9,465 nucleotides of DNA from an uncultured Prevotella sp. (GTDB lineage Bacteria > Bacteroidota > Bacteroidia > Bacteroidales > Bacteroidaceae): NCBI GenBank assembly GCA_902477645.1, contig CABSIA010000120.1, positions 1 through 9,465 of the forward strand. Reading direction: 5' to 3'. The translations under genes and the position numbers were made by a program. Of this stretch, positions 1 to 6,169 are shown one piece after another (position 1 is the stretch's first letter; the number at the start of each line of letters is the position of its first letter). Below the pieces are notes generated by a model. That model ran no database searches and had not been told where the DNA came from. It saw nothing but the letters and a program-made list of their open reading frames with translations.

Positions 1-30
1 GCACTCGGCAATCTGAAAATCAGTTTTCAT
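1..30 (-). CDS. Divergent gene start, first ten codons only; possibly formate-tetrahydrofolate ligase
   Basis: Read on the minus strand from position 30, an ATG opens a frame MKTDFQIAEC that runs off the window edge. It starts 66 bases from the pyrE start, in the opposite direction, and a TAnnTTTG-type -7 box (positions 64-57) lies upstream on the same strand. The opening MKTDFQIA resembles my recollection of how Bacteroidota formate-tetrahydrofolate ligases (Fhs) begin, but ten residues cannot identify a family. That a divergent gene starts here is moderately supported; its identity is only a suggestion. Confidence 0.35.
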   Translation of the reverse strand, partial: MKTDFQIAEC

Positions 31-45
31 TGCGCTCGTTTGCGC

Positions 46-53
46 TAACTTTG
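46..53 (+). promoter_or_regulatory. -7 box of the pyrE promoter (TAACTTTG)
   Basis: TAACTTTG matches the Bacteroidota primary-sigma -7 consensus TAnnTTTG exactly. Transcription would start near position 59-61, about 35 bases before the ATG at 96. This argues against the upstream in-frame TTG at position 30 as the pyrE start, because that codon would lie upstream of the transcription start. A -33 element is weak; the best candidate is the T-rich run at 24-27. Confidence 0.5.
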
Positions 54-56
54 CAA

Positions 57-64
57 CAAAAATA
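57..64 (-). promoter_or_regulatory. -7 box of a divergent promoter (TATTTTTG on the minus strand)
   Basis: The minus strand reads TATTTTTG from 64 to 57, an exact TAnnTTTG match. It lies about 27 bases upstream of the minus-strand ATG at position 30, so the transcript would have a short leader. No convincing -33 TTTG is visible. The box sits four bases from the -7 box of pyrE, so the two promoters would overlap and probably exclude each other. Confidence 0.35.
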
Positions 65-95
65 CGATAATATAACGAATAACCACTATTTTATC

Positions 96-728
96 ATGAA
101 CAACTTGAAAAAAGATTTTGCGTCACGTCTTCTGAAAGTGAAGGCCATAAAGTTGCAACCCAACGATCCGTTTACATGGGCAAGCGGGTGGAAGTCGCCT
201 TTCTATTGCGATAACCGTAAGACATTGGCATATCCCGAGCTTCGCAACTTTGTAAAGCTGGAGCTGGTACATGCGGTTCTTGAGCATTTCAGCGAGGCTG
301 AGGGCGTGGCAGGCGTAGCCACTGGAGCCATTGCGCAGGGTGCTCTTGTTGCCGATGCACTTAACCTTCCGTTCTCATACGTCCGCTCGAAACCAAAGGA
401 TCACGGACTTTCAAATCTTATAGAGGGTGAGGTTAAGCCAGGTATGAAAGTTGTTGTTGTCGAGGATCTTATCTCTACCGGCGGCAGCTCTCTGAAGGCA
501 GTCGAGGCTTTGCGTCAGGCAGGTTGTGAGGTTGTGGGCATGGTGGCATCTTATACCTACGGTTTCCCAATTGCGGAGAAGGCTTTTGCCGATGCAGGTG
601 TTAAGCTCGTCACATTGACCGACTATGAGCACGTTGTGGCTCAGGCATCCGAGACAGGCTATATAGCAGAGAGTGACATTGAGGTTCTTAACGAATGGCG
701 CAGAGACCCTGCCAACTGGAAAAAGTAA
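96..728 (+). CDS. pyrE: Orotate phosphoribosyltransferase
   Basis: The enzyme joins orotate to PRPP to give orotidine 5'-phosphate, the fifth step of UMP synthesis, in the cytoplasm. From the ATG at 96 the protein has 210 residues, normal for bacterial PyrE. The type-I phosphoribosyltransferase PRPP loop is VVVVEDLISTGGSS (119-132). The substrate region SGWKSPFYCDNR (30-41) and the mobile-loop segment YVRSKPKDHG (95-104) are also present. The frame stays open back to a TTG at 30, but the -7 box at 46-53 makes the ATG at 96 the better start. The TAA stop is followed directly by the ATG of the next gene (zero-base gap), suggesting translational coupling with the SRPBCC-fold gene. argH lies further downstream. 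Confidence 0.96.
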   Translation: MNNLKKDFASRLLKVKAIKLQPNDPFTWASGWKSPFYCDNRKTLAYPELRNFVKLELVHAVLEHFSEAEGVAGVATGAIAQGALVADALNLPFSYVRSKPKDHGLSNLIEGEVKPGMKVVVVEDLISTGGSSLKAVEALRQAGCEVVGMVASYTYGFPIAEKAFADAGVKLVTLTDYEHVVAQASETGYIAESDIEVLNEWRRDPANWKK

Positions 729-1136
729 ATGGCAACATTTGAAAGTTCTGTAAGGCAGATTGCTTATCCACAGCAGTCTGTCTACAATATGCTGTCAGAC
801 CTCAGCAACATTGACAGGGTGAGAGACCGCATACCTGCCGATAAGCTCAACGACCTGACATTCGATGCCGACAGTATGTCGATATCTACACCCATGGGCT
901 CGGTGAGGCTCAAAATTGTAGACCGCGAGGAGCCTAAGTGCATAAAGTTTGCCACAGAGGAAAGCCCGCTGCCCTTTAATTTCTGGATACAGATATTGCC
1001 AGTGACAGAGACATCGTCAAAAATGAAACTCACCATAAAGGCAGAGCTTAATCCGTTTATAAAGGGCATGGTGTCGAAACCGCTGCAGGAAGGCATTGAG
1101 AAAATAGCAGATGCGCTGCAAATGATTAATTATTAG
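729..1136 (+). CDS. SRPBCC-fold (START/Bet v1-like) small protein
   Basis: This 135-residue protein lacks a signal peptide or membrane segment and is probably cytoplasmic. Its pattern fits the SRPBCC helix-grip fold: an N-terminal strand (FESSVRQIAYP), a short helix with a DLSNIDRVRDRIP turn (residues 24-36), a run of beta strands (KIVDREEPKCIKFATEES, then WIQILPV and KMKLTIKAEL), and a long C-terminal helix (about 112-133). Members of this fold bind hydrophobic ligands in a central cavity, but this subgroup has no assigned ligand that I know of. It starts on the base after the pyrE stop, so it is almost certainly co-translated with pyrE. The family call is good; the molecular role is unknown. 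Confidence 0.75.
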   Translation: MATFESSVRQIAYPQQSVYNMLSDLSNIDRVRDRIPADKLNDLTFDADSMSISTPMGSVRLKIVDREEPKCIKFATEESPLPFNFWIQILPVTETSSKMKLTIKAELNPFIKGMVSKPLQEGIEKIADALQMINY

Positions 1137-1309
1137 TTTATAGTTGACAAGTTGACGAGTAAACGAGTTGGCAAGTAGACGAGTTATTACTCAATAGTCT
1201 TGTAAAACTTTCCACTCGTCCACCATAAACTAACCACTTGTCCACTCGTCAACTATAAAACTAACCACTTGTCCACTCGTTTACTTGTCAACTCGTCAAC
1301 TAAAAAACT
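1135..1309 (+). repeat. Octamer-based inverted repeat filling the pre-argH gap
   Basis: The whole gap consists of degenerate 8-base units. On the left they read as GTTGACAA, GTTGACGA, GTAAACGA, GTTGGCAA, GTAGACGA; on the right as the complements ACTTGTCC, ACTCGTTT, ACTTGTCA, ACTCGTCA. The left arm (1135-1176) pairs with the right arm (1267-1309) with about five differences and one length difference; some of the differences are G-U pairs in RNA. The left arm begins inside the TAG of the upstream gene and the right arm ends on the base before the argH ATG. The 90-base middle holds more units. Related repeats of this flavour occur between genes in Bacteroides-type genomes, as far as I recall. 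A folded transcript could hide the argH start or attenuate transcription. Confidence 0.8.
1227..1280 (+). repeat. 23-base direct repeat inside the octamer block
   Basis: The 23 bases at 1227-1249 (beginning AAACTAACC and ending CACTCGT) recur exactly at 1258-1280, an offset of 31 bases. This is perfect identity within an otherwise degenerate array, consistent with a recent slippage or unequal-exchange duplication of about four octamer units. Confidence 0.85.
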
Positions 1310-2650
1310 ATGTCAACAAAACTTTGGGAGAAAAACTATGAGATAAATGCAGAGATAGAGCGTTTCACCGTCGGCAGAGACCGAGAGATGGATCTCTATC
1401 TTGCCAAATACGATGTACTTGGCTCAATGGCTCATATCACAATGTTGGAGTCTATCGGACTGCTTGAGGCCGATGAGCTGCGGCAGCTTACGGCAGAGCT
1501 TAAAAACATTTACGCGCTTTGCGAGAAAGGCGATTTCGTTATAGAGGACGGCATTGAGGATGTGCATTCTCAGGTTGAGCTTCTGCTTACCCGCAAGCTT
1601 GGCGATATGGGAAAGAAAATCCATTCAGGACGCTCACGCAACGATCAGGTTCTTGTCGACCTTAAGCTCTTCACCCGTAGCCAGCTGAAGGATATTGCCG
1701 AGGCGGTAAAGGTGCTTTTTGATGAGCTGTTGCAGAAGAGCAACCAATACAAAGATGTGCTTATGCCCGGCTATACCCATTTGCAGATAGCCATGCCATC
1801 TTCGTTTGGCTTGTGGTTTGGCGCATACGCAGAGAGCCTTGCCGACGATATGCTGTTTCTTCAGGCAGCTTACAAAATGACCAACCGTAATCCGCTTGGC
1901 TCTGCCGCAGGTTATGGAAGCTCGTTCCCTCTGGACCGTACCATGACGACAAACCTTCTCGGTTTCGACTCTATGGACTACAACGTTGTGTATGCGCAGA
2001 TGGGGCGTGGAAAAATGGAGCGCAATGTAGCCTTTGCCATGGCATCCGTGGCAGGAACGCTGGCAAAAATGGCATTCGACGCATGCCTGTTCAATTGTCA
2101 GAACTTCTCGTTTGTGAAACTTCCCAAGGAATGTACTACAGGCTCAAGCATTATGCCGCATAAGAAAAACCCTGACGTTTTCGAGCTTATCAGGGCTAAA
2201 TGCAACAAGCTTCAGGCTTTGCCACAGCAGGTCATGTTGATAATGAACAATCTGCCCGTAGGCTATTTCCGCGACCTGCAAATCATAAAGGAGGTTTTTC
2301 TTCCAGCATTTGGCGAACTTGCCGATTGCCTGCAAATGGCGGCATATATCATCAACAAAATGGAAGTCAACGAGCATATACTCGACAATGATATCTACGA
2401 CCCGATGTTCTCTGTTGAGGAGGTCAATCGCCTTGCTGCTGCAGGAATGCCTTTCCGTGATGCGTATAAGAAGGTTGGGCTTGAGATAGAGAACGGCACT
2501 TTCCATGCAGACCGTAATATCAATCACACACATGAAGGCTCTATCGGCAATCTGTGCAACGACAAGATAGCAGAGCTTATGGACAATGTTATGGCAGGTT
2601 TTCATTTTGAGCGTATGACACAGGCAGAGAGTCGGCTCCTTGGAAAATAA
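1310..2650 (+). CDS. argH: Argininosuccinate lyase
   Basis: The enzyme cleaves argininosuccinate to arginine and fumarate, the last step of arginine synthesis, as a cytoplasmic homotetramer of the fumarase/aspartase superfamily. All three superfamily conserved regions are present: HSGRSRNDQ (105-113), GYTHLQIAMP (154-163) with the expected catalytic His157, and the signature TTGSSIMPHKKNPD (276-289) with the catalytic serine in its loop (Ser279/Ser280). The length of 446 residues is close to the usual 450-460. The ATG at 1310 directly follows the right arm of the octamer inverted repeat, leaving no room for a conventional ribosome binding site outside the repeat. No strong promoter is visible in the gap; TAGTCTTG at 1195-1202 is one base off a -7 box. 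The gene may therefore be read from the pyrE promoter through the repeat. Confidence 0.97.
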   Translation: MSTKLWEKNYEINAEIERFTVGRDREMDLYLAKYDVLGSMAHITMLESIGLLEADELRQLTAELKNIYALCEKGDFVIEDGIEDVHSQVELLLTRKLGDMGKKIHSGRSRNDQVLVDLKLFTRSQLKDIAEAVKVLFDELLQKSNQYKDVLMPGYTHLQIAMPSSFGLWFGAYAESLADDMLFLQAAYKMTNRNPLGSAAGYGSSFPLDRTMTTNLLGFDSMDYNVVYAQMGRGKMERNVAFAMASVAGTLAKMAFDACLFNCQNFSFVKLPKECTTGSSIMPHKKNPDVFELIRAKCNKLQALPQQVMLIMNNLPVGYFRDLQIIKEVFLPAFGELADCLQMAAYIINKMEVNEHILDNDIYDPMFSVEEVNRLAAAGMPFRDAYKKVGLEIENGTFHADRNINHTHEGSIGNLCNDKIAELMDNVMAGFHFERMTQAESRLLGK

Positions 2651-2657
2651 TGATGTT

Positions 2658-3236
2658 ATGAAATTCTTAAAGTCAATATCGGCAGTGGCGGCTTTTCTTT
2701 TTCTTGCTGCCACAGTTTTTGTCTCGTGCGACAAATCGGAGTTTGAGTTCAGCTCCACGCCGTGTTATGTTTTTATAGACAACAGCGTACACCAAAATCC
2801 AGTTTTGGCAAGTGGGCTGACACGTTATTCGGGTACATTTGTGACGATATCAACAGCCACAAAATCGGGAGCGCGTTATTTTACTTTTAAGGATAACCAT
2901 GGCAGTCAGTCTGAGTCGCGCTTCAATGCCTACGATGAGCGCCGTAGTCTTCAGATAGGCAAAAATGGCGCTGTTGTGGTAGGATACGGAAATTCTGTCG
3001 ACGGAATACTCTATGCCTACGACCTTGAGTGCCCCAACTGTTTCAATCCCGATGCCTTGCCGCTTAAGAGCCGTCAGCTGGCGATATCAGAAAGTGGCAT
3101 GGCCTCATGCCCGTATTGCCACCGTAAATACGACATGAACAACGGAGGTTTCATTACCGATGGCGACAATGGCAATAAGCTGACACGTTACCGTTGCTCA
3201 GCCACTGGACCTAACGGAGTGCTGACGGTAAATTGA
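2658..3236 (+). CDS. Lipoprotein with a four-cysteine, Rieske-like C-terminal half
   Basis: From the ATG at 2658 the protein has 192 residues, starting 7 bases after the argH stop; the frame is open back to a TTG at 2640, inside argH. A lysine-containing N-terminus, a hydrophobic core (8-22) and VFVSC (20-24) form a lipoprotein signal. The next residues, DKSEFE, are acidic, compatible with export to the outer membrane or surface. The C-terminal half carries CPNC (125-128), then CPYCHRKYD (151-159) and a glycine-rich turn, ending LTRYRC and GVLTVN. The spacing and the following strand resemble a Rieske domain, but the first C-x-H is replaced by C-x-x-C and the second pair reads C-P-Y-C-H. Zinc or an iron-sulfur centre are both possible. 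I recognise it as a conserved Bacteroidota lipoprotein type of unknown function. Confidence 0.8.
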   Translation: MKFLKSISAVAAFLFLAATVFVSCDKSEFEFSSTPCYVFIDNSVHQNPVLASGLTRYSGTFVTISTATKSGARYFTFKDNHGSQSESRFNAYDERRSLQIGKNGAVVVGYGNSVDGILYAYDLECPNCFNPDALPLKSRQLAISESGMASCPYCHRKYDMNNGGFITDGDNGNKLTRYRCSATGPNGVLTVN

Positions 3237-3272
3237 AATATTGTGCCTAAAATCTTAAATTGTGTAAATTAC

Positions 3273-3304
3273 TTTGCGTATTCCCATAAATATGTATAAC
3301 TTTG
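3273..3304 (+). promoter_or_regulatory. Promoter of the tRNA-Leu / lipoprotein unit
   Basis: TTTG at 3273-3276, a 20-base spacer, then TAACTTTG at 3297-3304 match the Bacteroidota promoter consensus (TTTG, 19-21 bases, TAnnTTTG) essentially perfectly. Transcription should start near 3310-3312, leaving a leader of about 48 bases before the tRNA. It is the strongest promoter in the window. Confidence 0.85.
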
Positions 3305-3318
3305 CACACAATTATAGC

Positions 3319-3340
3319 GAAAACCGCAAAAGTGGTTTTC
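3319..3340 (+). other. Leader hairpin upstream of the tRNA
   Basis: GAAAACCGC (3319-3327) and GTGGTTTTC (3332-3340) form a 9-pair stem with one G-U pair and a four-A loop. It begins just after the predicted transcription start and ends 18 bases before the mature tRNA. There is no T-run after it, so it is not an obvious terminator. It may protect the 5' end of the precursor or be part of the tRNA maturation substrate. Confidence 0.6.
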
Positions 3341-3358
3341 CTTACATTTGAAAATGAT

Positions 3359-3444
3359 GCCGCAATGGTGGAATTGGTAGACACGAGGGACTTAAAATCC
3401 CTTGGCCAGTAATGGCTGTGCGGGTTCGAGTCCCGCTCGCGGCA
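3359..3444 (+). tRNA. tRNA-Leu (anticodon UAA)
   Basis: This is an 86-base class II tRNA with a long variable arm. The anticodon stem AGGGA/TCCCT (3386-3390 and 3398-3402) encloses the loop CTTAAAA with anticodon TAA at 3393-3395. The variable arm pairs GCCA with TGGC. The T arm is GCGGG, TTCGAGT, CCCGC. The discriminator is A (3444) and CCA is not encoded. In the acceptor stem, GCCGCAA faces TCGCGGC: the sixth pair is A-C instead of a Watson-Crick pair, all others are canonical. It is preceded by a strong promoter and followed after 23 bases by a protein gene on the same strand. Confidence 0.96.
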
Positions 3445-3467
3445 CTTTCTAAAACTTTTTTATAACT

Positions 3468-5141
3468 ATGCGTAAAAGTATTTTCTATGTAGTGTCAGCA
3501 TGCTCATTGTTTGTTTTGGCATCATGCTCAAAAATGGGTCCTTTGTCAGCTGACAATTTTAACGTAAATCCTGTTCCACTCGAGACACAGGGTGGACAAG
3601 TTCCTGCAACAATCAACGGTACATTCCCAGCCAAGTATATGAAGAAAAAGGCTGTGGTTACTGTTACTCCTGAATTGCGTTATGCTGATGGGAAAGTGGC
3701 GCGTGGAGAAAACGCGACTTTCCAAGGCGAGAAAGTAATGGGCAACGACCAGACTATCTCATACAAGGTAGGTGGACGCTATACCATGAAGACCAACTTC
3801 GAGTTCCAGCCAGGAATGGAAAAGAGCGATATGTATCTTACATTCAATGCAAAAGTTGGCAATAAGACCGTAGAAATTCCTGATGTAAAAGTGGCGTATG
3901 GTGTTTTGGCAACATCAGAGCTTTATCGCAAGACTCTTGGCGGCAATGCTTGCTTGGCATTGGACTCTTTCCAGAGAGTAAGAGAGAAGAAGCTTGAGGC
4001 AAATATAAAATTCCTTGTAAACCAGGCTAACCTGCGCAAGAGCGAGCTGAAGAATAGCTCTGTTCAGGAGTTCGTTAAGATGTTGAAAGAAATCAATGCT
4101 GACCGTGAGGGACTTAATGTAAGAAACGTAGAGGTTCTTGCATACGCTTCTCCTGAGGGTGGCTTCGACTTCAACGACAAACTCGCCAGCAAACGTCAGG
4201 CAAATAGTGAGGACTATGTAAAGAAGCAGCTCAAGGAGACAAATGTTGACGCAAACGTCGCTGCCCGCTACACAGCACAGGACTGGGACGGTTTCCAGCA
4301 GCTCGTACAGGTAAGCAACATTCAGGATAAAGATGTTATCCTTCGTGTGCTCTCTATGTATAAAGACCCGGAGGAGCGTGAGCGTCAAATCCGCAACATG
4401 AGTGCTGTATTCCGTGAGCTTGCTGACGGTATTCTTCCAGAGCTTCGCCGCTCACGCCTCATAATCAACTATGAGACAATAGGACGCAGCGATGAGCAGA
4501 TTCAGCAGCAGTCTGCAGCTGACGCAACACAACTCTCAGCAGATGAGCTTCTTTACGCCGCTACTCTTGAAGAGAACGTAGCAAAGCAGAAGGAAATCTA
4601 TGAGACAGCCGCAAAGCTTTACGACAAAGACTACCGTGCCCTTAACAACCTCGCAGCTCTCGCATTCGCAGAGGGTAACGATGCTAAGGCGCAGCAATAT
4701 ATTGAGAAGGCTTTCCGTTGCGACGCAAAGGCTCCTGAGGCTAACGGTATATTGGCTCTTGTGGCAATGAAGAATGGCAATCTGCAGCAGGCTGAGGCCA
4801 ATCTCAGCAAGGCTGTTGATGCTCCTGGCTTCAACGCTGTACTCGGTAACATCAATATCGCAAAAGGCAACTATGCACAGGCTGAGCAGAATTTCGGCGA
4901 CACCGACTGCAACAGCGCCGCTCTTGCACAAATCTTGAACAAGAACTACTCTAAGGCTGTTGCTACTCTGCATGCCATCAAGAACCGTGATGCCATGACT
5001 GAATATCTCACAGCTATTGTAAATGCACGCCAAGGCAATGTGGCCACCGCTGCCGATGCACTCAAGCTTGCACTCCAGAAAGATCCGTCGCTGGCTGCAT
5101 ACGCTGCTAACGACATCGAACTGGCTAAAGTTCGCAAGTAA
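3468..5141 (+). CDS. Lipoprotein with OmpA-like region and TPR-like repeats
   Basis: The 557-residue protein begins with a lipoprotein signal (MRKSIFYVVS, hydrophobic core, lipobox LASC with Cys20). Residues about 30-145 look like beta-rich domain(s). Residues about 178-256 resemble an OmpA C-terminal peptidoglycan-binding domain: IKF, an amphipathic helix, VEVLAYASPEGGFDFNDKLA and SKRQANSEDYV. The N-x-x-L-A-x-x-R tail is retained, but the usual aspartate in the TD position is not. From about 365 to 545 helical hairpins of TPR type follow (YDKDYRALNNLAALAFAEGN, then KAPEANGILALVAMKNGN and NINIAKGNYAQAEQNF). It probably anchors an assembly to the cell wall from the inner face of the outer membrane; no acidic surface-export signal follows the cysteine. 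It starts 23 bases after the tRNA with no promoter between, so it is likely transcribed with the tRNA. Confidence 0.85.
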   Translation: MRKSIFYVVSACSLFVLASCSKMGPLSADNFNVNPVPLETQGGQVPATINGTFPAKYMKKKAVVTVTPELRYADGKVARGENATFQGEKVMGNDQTISYKVGGRYTMKTNFEFQPGMEKSDMYLTFNAKVGNKTVEIPDVKVAYGVLATSELYRKTLGGNACLALDSFQRVREKKLEANIKFLVNQANLRKSELKNSSVQEFVKMLKEINADREGLNVRNVEVLAYASPEGGFDFNDKLASKRQANSEDYVKKQLKETNVDANVAARYTAQDWDGFQQLVQVSNIQDKDVILRVLSMYKDPEERERQIRNMSAVFRELADGILPELRRSRLIINYETIGRSDEQIQQQSAADATQLSADELLYAATLEENVAKQKEIYETAAKLYDKDYRALNNLAALAFAEGNDAKAQQYIEKAFRCDAKAPEANGILALVAMKNGNLQQAEANLSKAVDAPGFNAVLGNINIAKGNYAQAEQNFGDTDCNSAALAQILNKNYSKAVATLHAIKNRDAMTEYLTAIVNARQGNVATAADALKLALQKDPSLAAYAANDIELAKVRK

Positions 5142-5150
5142 TATGGTCGC

Positions 5151-6164
5151 ATGACACGACATCTTATTTCATTAATACTGCTCACCCTGGTTTTGGTATC
5201 TTGTGGAGTGGACGGAAAGCATTTTAAGCTTGAAGGACGCTTCCTGCACCTAAATCAGGGTGAGTTCTATGTCTATAGCACTGATGGCCTGCTTGTAGGC
5301 ATAGACACGGTAAAAATTCAGGGTGGACGGTTCGCATACGAAATTCCATGTGATGAGGATGGTACTCTTGTTATGGTGTTCCCAAATTTTTCAGAGCAGC
5401 CTGTTTTCGCAGCACCGGGAAAGACTGTTGAAATCAATGCTGATGCCTCACACTTGAAGGAGCTTGAGGCTGAGGGAACGAAAGACAATAAGCTCATGAC
5501 TGGTTTCCGCAAGCAAGTGGCAAGCATGTCACCAGCACAAACTGCCGAGGCCGCAGAAAGTTTTATACGCCATAATCCAGAGTCGCAGGTTGGTATCTGG
5601 CTCGTCAGAAAATATTTCCTTGCTACTCCTACTCCTGACTATAAAAAAGCCCGTGCCCTGTTGGAAACAATGCAGAAGGAACAGCCTAAAAACGGGCAGA
5701 TTGCACGGCTGCAACAGCAAGTGAAATATCTTGGCAGCACTAATGTTGGTGGAAAAATTCCGGCATTTACGGTCAAAGATATTCACGGCAATAGGATAAC
5801 GCAGACTGAAATTCAGAAGGCGCCTATGGCTGTTGTCTACCTTTGGGCGTCATGGAACTATGAGAGTACCGACATTCAGCGTATTCTGAAATATGCAAAG
5901 AAAGAGAAGGGCGATCGCCTCGCAGTCATCGGCATTTCCATCGACCCTTCGTTGGCTGAGACCAAGAAGCAGCTTGAGCGCGACTCTATAACATGGCCCA
6001 TTGTTAACGACGGTATGATGTTTGACTGTAAGTTGGCCCGTCAGCTCTCGCTTACCTCAATACCTGATAACATTGTTTTGCAGAATGGACGCATTGTGGC
6101 GCGCAATCTGACAAGAAAACAGCTCAAAGAAAAACTCGAAGAAAAAGAGAAAAATAAAAAATAA
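5151..6164 (+). CDS. TlpA-like thioredoxin-fold lipoprotein lacking CXXC
   Basis: The 337-residue protein starts 9 bases after the upstream stop. It has a lipoprotein signal (LVLVSC, Cys18). Residues about 23-115 match the DUF4369 type of N-terminal domain (strand-rich, with GIDTVKIQGGRF at 50-61 and a GTKDNKLM end near 109-116). A helical linker follows, then a thioredoxin/AhpC-TSA fold from about 198 to 335. The active-site region reads LWASWNYES (231-239), where TlpA relatives have W-A-T-W-C-x-x-C: both catalytic cysteines are replaced (Asn236 and Ser239). The proline-containing loop TSIPDN (302-307) remains. The only other cysteines are Cys67 and Cys293. It therefore cannot do standard thiol-disulfide exchange and is probably a binding or structural periplasmic protein. 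The C-terminus is a lysine/glutamate-rich tail. Confidence 0.85.
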   Translation: MTRHLISLILLTLVLVSCGVDGKHFKLEGRFLHLNQGEFYVYSTDGLLVGIDTVKIQGGRFAYEIPCDEDGTLVMVFPNFSEQPVFAAPGKTVEINADASHLKELEAEGTKDNKLMTGFRKQVASMSPAQTAEAAESFIRHNPESQVGIWLVRKYFLATPTPDYKKARALLETMQKEQPKNGQIARLQQQVKYLGSTNVGGKIPAFTVKDIHGNRITQTEIQKAPMAVVYLWASWNYESTDIQRILKYAKKEKGDRLAVIGISIDPSLAETKKQLERDSITWPIVNDGMMFDCKLARQLSLTSIPDNIVLQNGRIVARNLTRKQLKEKLEEKEKNKK

Positions 6165-6169
6165 TCATA

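Noticed and set aside
30..95. N-terminal extension of PyrE from the TTG at 30
   Set aside because: It overlaps the -7 promoter box, the extra 22 residues do not look like PyrE, and the ATG at 96 gives the normal family length.
1135..1309. The octamer array as a CRISPR
   Set aside because: The repeat units are 8 bases and contiguous, with no unique spacers of regular length, and they invert in the middle.
2144..2758. Minus-strand open frame of 204 codons opposite argH
   Set aside because: It is the antisense shadow of conserved argH codons, has no recognisable domain and crosses two genes.
3319..3340. Hairpin as a terminator for the upstream lipoprotein gene
   Set aside because: No T-run follows, and it lies downstream of the strong tRNA promoter, where termination would block the tRNA.
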